DNA of 64,000 bases from Bacillota bacterium (lineage in GTDB: Bacteria > Bacillota > Clostridia > Lachnospirales > Anaerotignaceae). The stretch covers positions 37,226 through 101,225 of the forward strand of contig JAETUG010000005.1 of the NCBI GenBank assembly GCA_021768705.1, in the 5' to 3' direction. The notes under the pieces are model-generated. The model was not told the DNA's origin. It was given only the letters and a program-made list of their open reading frames with translations, and did not search any database. Below, in pieces: positions 52,312 through 60,065 of the stretch; position 1 is the first letter of the stretch; each line of letters begins with the position of its first letter. The position numbers and the translations under genes were made by a program.

Positions 52312-53604
52312 TTACGCAACTTCCACTTTCATATACAGCTTTTCCATGGCGTCCACAGGCTGCACGTTTTCATAAACCACCACATCCTGTTTTTCCACGC
52401 CTTTTTCCACAGTGATATCCTCCGCTGTGAAATTTTCAATGGCCTCAATTTTCATCAGCTGCTCATGGTACGCCAAAATTTCTGCTTTCAGCAGGTTTCT
52501 GCCGTTAGCATTGTTGCTCTGTTTCCCCAGATAATATTTGCTGAAGATATTCGCCACATCATTGGCGATACTGTCCAGCACCCTTACCACTCTATTGCCG
52601 GAAAAATCGCTGTTTTTCGCCGTTTCAAAGGAAGTAAAGCTATTGATATCCCGCAGCACCCGCAGCTTGCCGTCCTCTTCATAGAACAGGAACTGCCCTG
52701 CCTGAATCCCCTTGATGTATTCGCTCTTTTTCATCTTTCCATTGACTTCATATTCCCCATCGTAGACCATATTCGTCAAGCTTTCGTTCACTTCCGCCCC
52801 GGCTGTGGCACCGGCTGCCCAGTATACCAGCTCACTGGCTGTCCCTACGGAAATCACGCCTTCGTGGTCTGCTTCGGGGTAATCATGGAGAACTGTCACA
52901 AATTTTACGCCTTCTTCCTCTCTCATCCGCTTTGTGAAGTTCACAAACAGCTTCTTTGTTGTCTCGTTGCTGCCGTTGTAAGCCAGCACATTGAAATCCT
53001 CCGCTTCTGCCGCTGCCAGAAAATCCGTATATGCGCTGCCTGCTGCCTCCTCAGTGGTGCCGCCTGTCAGGTATAATCCTGCTACCGCTGTCAATACGCC
53101 TGTACCTTTAAAGGTAACATACATATTTTCCTCCAGTTCTTCGATGTTGGCTACTGTCTGGCTGTCCACCATCTCTGTCCCCAGATATGTCTCCACATCG
53201 TAATAACCTTCCTCGTCTACGTTTTCTACAATGGCAATGCAGATATCGTTGCCTCTCTCGCCGCTGTATTTTGCTGTCACCGTCAGGTTTTCTTCTGTTG
53301 CGGTCGCCTTTTTCCCGCCATTCAGCCGATACAAATGTACCTTCTTTGCGTGCAGGAAAAGCTCTCGCATATCCTTCATCTTGTCATCCAGATAATCATA
53401 GCCAAACAGGGCTCTGCTGTCTGTCCGGAAGTCTGCCGCTTCCACTGTCAGCATTCCTTCTTTGCCCCAGTCCATTTCCATACCCACACAAACCATGCCT
53501 CTTTCTCCCAAGCTGCCCATGGCTCTGGGTCTGGAAACAAAATTGATGTATGCCCCGGGCAATACCTTATTCTGCACTAAAAAAGTGCCGCCGCCTAATG
53601 CCAT
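52312..53604 (-). CDS. Phage tail sheath protein (XkdK-like)
   Basis: MALGGGTFLVQNKVLPGAYINFVSRPRAMGSLGERGMVCVGMEMDWG; KFVTVLHDYPEADHEGVISVG. Confidence 0.95.
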   Translation of the reverse strand: MALGGGTFLVQNKVLPGAYINFVSRPRAMGSLGERGMVCVGMEMDWGKEGMLTVEAADFRTDSRALFGYDYLDDKMKDMRELFLHAKKVHLYRLNGGKKATATEENLTVTAKYSGERGNDICIAIVENVDEEGYYDVETYLGTEMVDSQTVANIEELEENMYVTFKGTGVLTAVAGLYLTGGTTEEAAGSAYTDFLAAAEAEDFNVLAYNGSNETTKKLFVNFTKRMREEEGVKFVTVLHDYPEADHEGVISVGTASELVYWAAGATAGAEVNESLTNMVYDGEYEVNGKMKKSEYIKGIQAGQFLFYEEDGKLRVLRDINSFTSFETAKNSDFSGNRVVRVLDSIANDVANIFSKYYLGKQSNNANGRNLLKAEILAYHEQLMKIEAIENFTAEDITVEKGVEKQDVVVYENVQPVDAMEKLYMKVEVA

Positions 53605-53605
53605 A

Positions 53606-53770
53606 TCAATGCTCCTTTCTTTTTCCTGTCAAATATGCCTGTATTTCCTTTTCCGCTTCTTCCTTGGTGTATGCTCTGTCCTCCAGCACCGCTTTCACCA
53701 GATCAGCCCCATACCCAAAAGTCTTGCTCTTACTCAGCTGTTCCCTGCTGAATGTCGCCTTCTGTTTCAT
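53606..53770 (-). CDS. Small phage-cluster ORF (54 aa) just upstream of the sheath gene
   Basis: MKQKATFSREQLSKSKTFGYGADLVKAVLEDRAYTKEEAEKEIQAYLTGKRKEH, read on the minus strand; below the ORF-track cutoff; stop followed closely by the sheath ATG (TGATATG). Confidence 0.75.
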   Translation of the reverse strand: MKQKATFSREQLSKSKTFGYGADLVKAVLEDRAYTKEEAEKEIQAYLTGKRKEH

Positions 53771-54191
53771 AGCCCACTGCTCCCTTTCCGTTGTATTCCA
53801 GCCGTTCCATCAGGCCTGTTTCCTCCTCATCGAAAATGATGTGATATTCATATTCCGCCGTAAGCTTTATGCCGTCTGCCGTCTTTTCGTGCTTTATGCC
53901 GCTTGCCGCAAATTTTTCGTCTCTCCCGATGATGCACAGTGCTTCATATAGCCCCTCTGCCGCCGCCAGTCCTTCCGCCGCTGCTATTTTCTTCTCACCG
54001 CAAAAATACGCAATGCGAACCGTCACCCTTCTTGCCGCTCTCCTGCCCAGTAGCCGCTTCTGCTCCATCTCTTCGATTTCCACCGTAAAACAGGGACGTT
54101 TTCCTCCTTGGGGCACGCTCTGCCCGTAAACCGGCAGTCCAAATTTTTCAGAAATTGCCTGTATCACTGCTCTTCTGATTTCCTCTGTCAT
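53730..54191 (-). CDS. Phage tail completion/minor capsid-like protein
   Basis: MTEEIRRAVIQAISEKFGLPVYGQSVPQGGKRPCFTVEIEEMEQKRLLGRRAARRVTVRIAYF; position between connector and sheath. Confidence 0.75.
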   Translation of the reverse strand: MTEEIRRAVIQAISEKFGLPVYGQSVPQGGKRPCFTVEIEEMEQKRLLGRRAARRVTVRIAYFCGEKKIAAAEGLAAAEGLYEALCIIGRDEKFAASGIKHEKTADGIKLTAEYEYHIIFDEEETGLMERLEYNGKGAVGYETEGDIQQGTAE

Positions 54192-54550
54192 ACCCCATCT
54201 CTCCTTCTCAGTCCCACTGCCTTATGGGTCAAAAATACCTGACTGTCTCCCGCTGCAAAATACTGCCGTTCCTCGCCGTTTTCCTTCCGTACCCGCAGGG
54301 TGCTTCCCACAGGAATCTCCTTTCCGGCAGGGTAAAGCAGGATGACCGTCTTTTCCAGTTCCGCCAGCAGACCATTTTCTCCGCAAGGGGTGTTTTTTTC
54401 CGTCAGGCGGCAGGGGAAGCTGTCTGCCTCCCCCTTCTGGTGCATGGTCTCGCCCCAGTCCGCTGTCTCTTCCTGAAAAACTTCTACAAAGCAGGTGTCC
54501 CAGAACAGGCTTTCCACAGCTTTTTTCGCTTTCGCAAATTCCTTCTTCAT
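54188..54550 (-). CDS. Phage head closure/minor capsid-like protein
   Basis: MKKEFAKAKKAVESLFWDTCFVEVFQEETADWGETMHQKGEADSFPCRL; order in structural module. Confidence 0.65.
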   Translation of the reverse strand: MKKEFAKAKKAVESLFWDTCFVEVFQEETADWGETMHQKGEADSFPCRLTEKNTPCGENGLLAELEKTVILLYPAGKEIPVGSTLRVRKENGEERQYFAAGDSQVFLTHKAVGLRRRDGV

Positions 54551-54562
54551 GCCGCTTCCTCC

Positions 54563-54892
54563 TTACCAGTCCATCCGTCTCCAACGGTCAAGCTCCACCT
54601 TGAAGCATTCCAACAGCTTTCCCTGGTCTGCCCCATGTCCTTCCTCCTGAAAGGTGATGGAAACATCCCCTTCCTTGATGCTTTTTGCCTTCTGGGAGGG
54701 CGTCGCAGCTGCGCCGCTGTCCAGCAGCATCCCCGCCAGTGCCACACCTGTCCCCAGCAGTTCTTCGGGCAGCTCATCCATATTGCAGTAGGCTTTCATC
54801 ATCTCTTCGCTGCGTCCTGCCGCAAAGTCCATGGCGGCAAGGTCCTCTTCGGCTCTCAATTTCATGAGCTTCGCCAGAATTTTTTCCTGCAT
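54563..54892 (-). CDS. Phage head-tail connector-like protein (gp6-like)
   Basis: MQEKILAKLMKLRAEEDLAAMDFAAGRSEEMMKAYCNMDELPEELLGTGVALA; position after capsid. Confidence 0.7.
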   Translation of the reverse strand: MQEKILAKLMKLRAEEDLAAMDFAAGRSEEMMKAYCNMDELPEELLGTGVALAGMLLDSGAAATPSQKAKSIKEGDVSITFQEEGHGADQGKLLECFKVELDRWRRMDW

Positions 54893-54909
54893 CCTTCCGC
54901 CGCCTTTCC

Positions 54910-55830
54910 TTATGCTTTGCTGATGTTCACCAGAATACCGTCCATGCCGTTGTCTGTGATCCAGATATCATGGTATTTTCTGTAGTCGATTTTCCACGCA
55001 TTGGCGTTCTGGTTCGTCATAGGGTCAAAAATTCTGGTCACATCTGTTTTGGAAACAGCAACGGGCGCATTCTTCGCCATGATGATCCAGTTGATGTCTT
55101 TGGCATCCTCTGCCGCCGCAAAGCCGCCATCGGTTTCATTTTCTGTCACACCATCCATAAAGGTATATTTTGTCTGGAATCGTGCAGAAGGCACTCGGAT
55201 GATGGGGCAGCCATCAATTTCCTTTACCTTCAGTTCTGCGCTGCCCTGCTGGAATACACCGCTTTCCAGCACATTTGTACCGCCCTTTGCCAAGTCCAGC
55301 ATCCCTGCCACCTTTGCGCTCATGGCAATGACCAGTTCACAGCCGTCGCCCACGGTATCCCGAATTTCGGTCATATCGTTCATCAGGTTTGTGAAAATTG
55401 TATCCACCGCCGCAGTATATTCCTTTGTCTTTTTGGCTGTCTGCGCCAGCTCTGCGATCTTGCTGTAGCGATAAGCGTCAATTTCAGGGATCACCTTTGT
55501 ATTCTGGAATTCCCGCATCACTGCCCCTGCTGTAGCCGCAAAATTTGTTTCATCCACATCCATGGCGTCCAGCTGGAAGGTTCTGCCTCTGTCCTGGGTC
55601 AGCTTTCTTGTTTCATAAGTCACTGTTACTGCCCCCTTGGCAAAGCCGCCGTCTCTGTCATAGTCTCCCAGGCCGCTCATCTGCATTTTGGGAATTTTCA
55701 CTTCTGCGCCACCGTTATACTGCACCTGCCCTGCGTTTCCTTCCATCCAACCCGTTGTAGATTTTTCCACCAGCTGGCTGTCCAGTTCTTCCATAAAAAC
55801 AGTTGCATACTGAATACTGTTAAAACTCAT
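54910..55830 (-). CDS. Phage major capsid protein
   Basis: MSFNSIQYATVFMEELDSQLVEKSTTGWMEGNAGQVQYNGGAEVKIPKMQMSGLGDYDRDGGFAKG; C-terminal IIMAKNAPVAVSKTDVTRIFDP. Confidence 0.88.
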   Translation of the reverse strand: MSFNSIQYATVFMEELDSQLVEKSTTGWMEGNAGQVQYNGGAEVKIPKMQMSGLGDYDRDGGFAKGAVTVTYETRKLTQDRGRTFQLDAMDVDETNFAATAGAVMREFQNTKVIPEIDAYRYSKIAELAQTAKKTKEYTAAVDTIFTNLMNDMTEIRDTVGDGCELVIAMSAKVAGMLDLAKGGTNVLESGVFQQGSAELKVKEIDGCPIIRVPSARFQTKYTFMDGVTENETDGGFAAAEDAKDINWIIMAKNAPVAVSKTDVTRIFDPMTNQNANAWKIDYRKYHDIWITDNGMDGILVNISKA

Positions 55831-55842
55831 CTTTCATCCTCC

Positions 55843-56265
55843 TTATCTGCCCAGACCTCTTCTAAAAGCCTCTCTGATCTCATCCTCTTTCTTCTTCTGG
55901 CTGCTTTTTGCTGCGCCTGTGCCTTTTTTCTTTTCTGCCTTTTCATGGAACAGATAAGGCACTTCTGCCTTCACTTCCTCCATGTCCAGCCCTGTCAGGC
56001 CCTTTTTCTCGTCATAGGACACCTCGTCCATGTCGATCAGTGCCAGAATGGCCTTCACATTTTTGCCGCCGGCCTCCAGAATGGCTCTTTCCACCGCCGC
56101 AGTCTTTCTGTTTTCCGCCAGCTCACCGTCCTTTCCGTCCAGTGTCTCCTGCATTTCCTGCATCTGGCTCTCCATCTCTTCCGCCGCCTGCATCAGTTCC
56201 ACCTTTGCCGCAGGGTTCACCATGCCCTGCTTGGCAAATTTTTCTACCATCTGTGTCAGTTTCAT
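55843..56265 (-). CDS. Phage scaffold-like protein
   Basis: Coiled-coil EEMESQMQEMQETLDGKDGELAENRK; between portal and capsid. Confidence 0.6.
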   Translation of the reverse strand: MKLTQMVEKFAKQGMVNPAAKVELMQAAEEMESQMQEMQETLDGKDGELAENRKTAAVERAILEAGGKNVKAILALIDMDEVSYDEKKGLTGLDMEEVKAEVPYLFHEKAEKKKGTGAAKSSQKKKEDEIREAFRRGLGR

Positions 56266-57707
56266 TCTTCTTTCCCCCTTCTTTCTCTTTCCAGCTGTTC
56301 CATCTCGCTGTTCACATCCTCCACGAAAGGATGTTTCCCCAGCAGCGTCTTTTCGCTGACAATGCCCTTGCTTTCTGTAATGATCTGCATGGTTTCCAGA
56401 TCATCGGTAATGCCGTTGGTATTCAGCGTGATTTGAATTTTTCTCCAGTCCCAGTCCGTACCGTTTTCCCGGTTCCAGTCCTCCACCGCAAAGCAGAAAA
56501 ATTCCTTCACCGCCTTTTTGATTTCCGGCACAATGCCGTTGATCTTCAGGTAAAACATAGCATACTGAAATTTCAGTGCCACCCCGCTGGCGGCTTTGCC
56601 CCAGTCATCACTGTCGGTATCCACCCCCATACCAAAGTGGAAAATATCCTTCCGCAGCATCTGCATCCAGTCCAGTCTGCCTTCCACGGGCAGCTGTACC
56701 TGCTTCGCCTCCACACTGCCGCTGCTGTCGCTGATCTGCACTGCCTTGTTCACCTGCAGCTTTCGTGCCACGGCGCTGGCTGTCTCTCCGCCATAGCCTT
56801 GGATCACCCAATACAGGTCTACCAGATCCAACAAAGTATTGGTCCCTTCGCTGCTCACATAATCATACGCATCGATGAGTCCCTTCACCAGCTGCAGGTC
56901 GGTCATTTCCCTGTCATTGTTCCGCAGGGGAATAAAGGGCACTCTGCCCCAGCCGTGTTCTACCGTTTCCCTTTCCTCGCCGTCCAACAGCTCCGTTACC
57001 GTCCAATGACCGCATTTGTTCTCTTGCAAAAATTCCCCGTCACTGTTCTCCGTATAAAAGGTCACGTTCTCCGCAGTCCACCATTCCACACGCCGCTTGG
57101 TCTTTTCCCTGCCGCCGTCCAGTACCTTGATGTCATAATATCGAATCACTTCCCTGATATCCTGCTGATACACCTCATCGTAAACCACGATGATCTCCTC
57201 CGCAGGCACAATGCAGTATCGAAAGACCCCTTCTTCGTCATAATAAACATGCAGATATTCCACGCCTTTGTTTGCCGCCCCGATGATCCATTTCTGCAGT
57301 ATACTGTTGAATCCCTCGTCAGCAAAATCCGTCAGCATCGTCTCAAATTCCTTGCTTTTCTGCCCTCTTACGCTGAGGGTAGGCTCTCTCCCTACCAAAT
57401 AAGCGGTCTTTTGTGCCACCAACGCATGGTGGAATGGGTTCACACAATGGTGATTGCTTCGGTTGGGGTTAAAAAACATCTGCATGCTTTCCTCCCCGTC
57501 TCTCCCCGTTTCGGAAACAGGGCTTCTGCGAAAATCCTTCTGCAAAATATCATGCTTCCCCTGATAATATCGCTCGCCCTCTTCCATCCTCTTTTTCTTG
57601 TCACTGTTTTTGTCCTCCTGAATGATCTCCTTCAGGATATGGCTGTCGTTAAGGCTTTTCCCCGCCGCCAGCCTTGCTTTCAGCAGCTCCATTTCTGTGA
57701 TAAACAA
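56262..57707 (-). CDS. Phage portal protein (SPP1 type)
   Basis: KKRMEEGERYYQGKHDILQKDFRR; NHHCVNPFHHALVAQKTAYLVGREPTLSV; VPFIPLRNNDREMTDLQLVKGLIDAYDYVSS. Confidence 0.93.
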   Translation of the reverse strand: MFITEMELLKARLAAGKSLNDSHILKEIIQEDKNSDKKKRMEEGERYYQGKHDILQKDFRRSPVSETGRDGEESMQMFFNPNRSNHHCVNPFHHALVAQKTAYLVGREPTLSVRGQKSKEFETMLTDFADEGFNSILQKWIIGAANKGVEYLHVYYDEEGVFRYCIVPAEEIIVVYDEVYQQDIREVIRYYDIKVLDGGREKTKRRVEWWTAENVTFYTENSDGEFLQENKCGHWTVTELLDGEERETVEHGWGRVPFIPLRNNDREMTDLQLVKGLIDAYDYVSSEGTNTLLDLVDLYWVIQGYGGETASAVARKLQVNKAVQISDSSGSVEAKQVQLPVEGRLDWMQMLRKDIFHFGMGVDTDSDDWGKAASGVALKFQYAMFYLKINGIVPEIKKAVKEFFCFAVEDWNRENGTDWDWRKIQITLNTNGITDDLETMQIITESKGIVSEKTLLGKHPFVEDVNSEMEQLERERRGKEE

Positions 57708-57724
57708 TTCCCCTTCTCCTTTCT

Positions 57725-58963
57725 TTATCTGATCCGTACGTGTCTCATGTCATCCTCTCGGCTATACCGCACCGCATCGATCGCATGATTTTCTCTGTCC
57801 GGAAATGCAGCCTTCCAACCGCCCTTGCCGTCCCCTTCGTATGCATATCCGTAAAATTCCTTTGCCGTTTCCGGGCATCGTTTGGGGTCGATGATGATCT
57901 CCTCCAAGTCCTGCAGCCACTTGATGCCATAATACACGCTGTCAGGGCCCTTCTTCGCCCCCACAGCAGCCACACCATATTCCCGCATTTCCGCAATGGA
58001 TTTCGGCTCTGCGCTGTCACAAACGACTGCCCTGTGGTTCGGGTTCTCCTTCCTGATCTCCTCTGCCAGTCGTCGGTTGCTCATGCCCTGCGCCCGCAGT
58101 TCAAAGAAGATATACAGCAGCCTTCTGGTCTTGTCGTAGTGGTTCACCGTGTAATGCAGTGGGTCTACGGCATACCCCCAGTCCAGTCCACGGCTGATTC
58201 TGTCAAAAGCAGCAATTTCCTCGTCGGAAATTTCCCGTAACGTCAGATTGCGAAAAACTTCGCCGCCGCCCCCCGTCACTTCCCCTAAATATTCATGTCG
58301 GTAAGTCTCAGGGTGACGCTTCCGTATGTATTCCGCCTCTGCCAGAAATTGGCTCCCCAGCCATTCCTCCGGCATATCCAGATAAGTGCTGTGATGGACC
58401 AGCCTGTCTTCCCGTTCCTCTGCCATTTCCTGGTTCACCCAGTTTCTGGCATGCTTAGGCGGGTTAAAGCTGTAAAAGATACGAAATTCTTCGCCCCCTC
58501 GCATCAGGCTTTGGTTCAGGTTCCGTAATTCCTGCATCCCACCAAATTCGTCCACTTCTTCATACCAGATAAATTTGGCATAGCCCCGCTGAAATTTAAT
58601 GGATTTCAGTTTTCTCGGATCGTCGCATCCCCGAAACAAAACCTTTTGCCCTGTGCTTTTCCGTACCAGCTCCATGGGGCTCACCTTTCTCTCCCATTCA
58701 TCCTCCACACCCAAAGCATGAATGGCCCATGTCATCTGCTCAAACACACTGTCCCGCAGATTCGCCGCCACCTTTCGCAGCACCACCGCATTGGCATCCT
58801 CGTCCTCCACCAGCCCCAGTATGATTTCAATGGACAGAAACGAAGATTTTCCGCTGCCTCTCCCGCCTTTCAGCCAGTAGTGGGTATGTCCCCCTTCTCG
58901 GATATCTCTGTGCAGTCCGTAAAATCCCTTCCCGATGCACTGGCTCAGTCTCGTCATCTTCAT
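57725..58963 (-). CDS. Phage terminase large subunit (PBSX family)
   Basis: LKGGRGSGKSSFLSIEIILGLVED; FIWYEEVDEFGGMQELRNLNQSLMRGGEEFRIFYSFNPPKHARNWVN; LDWGYAVDP. Confidence 0.96.
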   Translation of the reverse strand: MKMTRLSQCIGKGFYGLHRDIREGGHTHYWLKGGRGSGKSSFLSIEIILGLVEDEDANAVVLRKVAANLRDSVFEQMTWAIHALGVEDEWERKVSPMELVRKSTGQKVLFRGCDDPRKLKSIKFQRGYAKFIWYEEVDEFGGMQELRNLNQSLMRGGEEFRIFYSFNPPKHARNWVNQEMAEEREDRLVHHSTYLDMPEEWLGSQFLAEAEYIRKRHPETYRHEYLGEVTGGGGEVFRNLTLREISDEEIAAFDRISRGLDWGYAVDPLHYTVNHYDKTRRLLYIFFELRAQGMSNRRLAEEIRKENPNHRAVVCDSAEPKSIAEMREYGVAAVGAKKGPDSVYYGIKWLQDLEEIIIDPKRCPETAKEFYGYAYEGDGKGGWKAAFPDRENHAIDAVRYSREDDMRHVRIR

Positions 58964-59382
58964 GGCAGATCATCCACGATGAAGATGGGACTTTTTTCTT
59001 CTGCTTTTTTCTCCTTTTCAAACAAGCTCTCTCGCTTGCCCAAAAGCTCCGCCGCTTTCATCCGCATTTTCGGGTCGGCATCCTCTCGCATCATTCCCGT
59101 CAAAAAACACAGGATCTCTTCCTTCTCCGCCACTGCTGTCTCTTCTTCCCCTTTCGGCATGATTTTTTCTTCCTGCACTGCTGTCTGCTCCTTCTGCCTT
59201 TGTATCTCCTCCTGGATTTTCTCCATCCGCAGCATGTCGCCCACGGTCCTGCTGATGTTTCGATACCCCAACAGCTTCGCCGCATCCAAAGGTTTCATCC
59301 CTGCAGCGCAGAGCCTGCAAAATTCCTTCTGCCGTTCCGTCAGTTTTCTCTCTGCCACATTTGCATCGCCTCCTTTCTCCAC
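58960..59382 (-). CDS. Phage terminase small subunit
   Basis: LTERQKEFCRLCAAGMKPLDAAKLLGYRNISRTVGDMLRMEKIQEEIQR; overlaps terL start. Confidence 0.88.
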   Translation of the reverse strand: MEKGGDANVAERKLTERQKEFCRLCAAGMKPLDAAKLLGYRNISRTVGDMLRMEKIQEEIQRQKEQTAVQEEKIMPKGEEETAVAEKEEILCFLTGMMREDADPKMRMKAAELLGKRESLFEKEKKAEEKSPIFIVDDLP

Positions 59383-59411
59383 TGCTCCCTCAATATATCC
59401 CCTTCCAACTC

Positions 59412-59870
59412 TTACATAGTCTCATCCTTCTCCATCTGCAGCAGCTTTTCCAATATTCTGTCCTGCATCCGAAACAACGTAGCTCGGCTCATGTGCAGCT
59501 TCATCCCAATAAAATCAAAGCCGCACCCTTTCTCGTATCGCATCTGGATGTATTCCTGTTCTTCCTCCGTCAACTCCTGCAGCAGCCCGTCCATCTGCTT
59601 TTTCTGCTCCATGATTTCCAAAATCTCTCCCTGCAGCTTCTCCATATCTCCTTCATACTGCCTGTCAATGTTCTCCATCATCTGAGCCACCGCCGCAGAA
59701 TCATTCTCCGCCATCAATTTCTTCTGCTCTTCCCGCAGCTTGATGATTCGTTTCATCTTCTCCTGTCTCCGTCCGCATTTCTCTGCTGCGCATCCCCAGT
59801 CCAGCAGCCGTATTTTCATCCGCCCCTTGTCGCTGTCCATTCTTCCTTTCACATATGCCTTCCATCCCAA
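59412..59870 (-). CDS. Sigma-70 region 4-like phage transcription regulator
   Basis: C-terminal LTEEEQEYIQMRYEKGCGFDFIGMKLHMSRATLFRMQDRILEKL; likely TTG start after AGGAGGGG. Confidence 0.75.
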   Translation of the reverse strand: MGWKAYVKGRMDSDKGRMKIRLLDWGCAAEKCGRRQEKMKRIIKLREEQKKLMAENDSAAVAQMMENIDRQYEGDMEKLQGEILEIMEQKKQMDGLLQELTEEEQEYIQMRYEKGCGFDFIGMKLHMSRATLFRMQDRILEKLLQMEKDETM

Positions 59871-59924
59871 TTTCTTTTCCCCTCCTATTTATCAAACATA
59901 TATTCTTATTTTTAGTTCATTTTA

Positions 59925-59936
59925 GAACGTTTGTTC
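59925..59936. promoter_or_regulatory. LexA/SOS (Cheo-type) box
   Basis: GAACGTTTGTTC = GAAC-N4-GTTC within AGAAC-N4-GTTCT, at the predicted transcription start of the phage-like operon. Confidence 0.75.
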
Positions 59937-59943
59937 TTATTAT

Positions 59944-59972
59944 TATCTATCATTTCCCTTTCCCCTTGTCAA
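59944..59972 (-). promoter_or_regulatory. Sigma-A promoter of the phage-like operon
   Basis: Minus strand TTGACA (59972-59967), 17-nt spacer, TAGATA (59949-59944). Confidence 0.7.
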
Positions 59973-60021
59973 TAGTAAATGAGATCAATGAGACTATCAG
60001 AAACCATCCCCCTTTTTTCCA

Positions 60022-60062
60022 AAAGAAAAAGAACCCCAAGTCCTTTCAACTTGAGGTTCTCT
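60022..60062 (-). terminator. Rho-independent terminator of the MPN-LysM gene
   Basis: Minus strand AGAACCTCAAGTTGAAAGGACTTGGGGTTCTTTTTCTTTT. Confidence 0.8.
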
Positions 60063-60065
60063 CCC

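Noticed and set aside
55908-57788. 626-codon plus-strand ORF antisense to the portal/scaffold genes
   Set aside because: Pro/Phe/Leu-rich shadow ORF opposite a recognised portal gene.
46125-60062. Possible att direct repeats flanking the phage-like cluster
   Set aside because: The two boundary regions were compared by eye; only unrelated terminator hairpins were seen, with no shared direct repeat or tRNA target.
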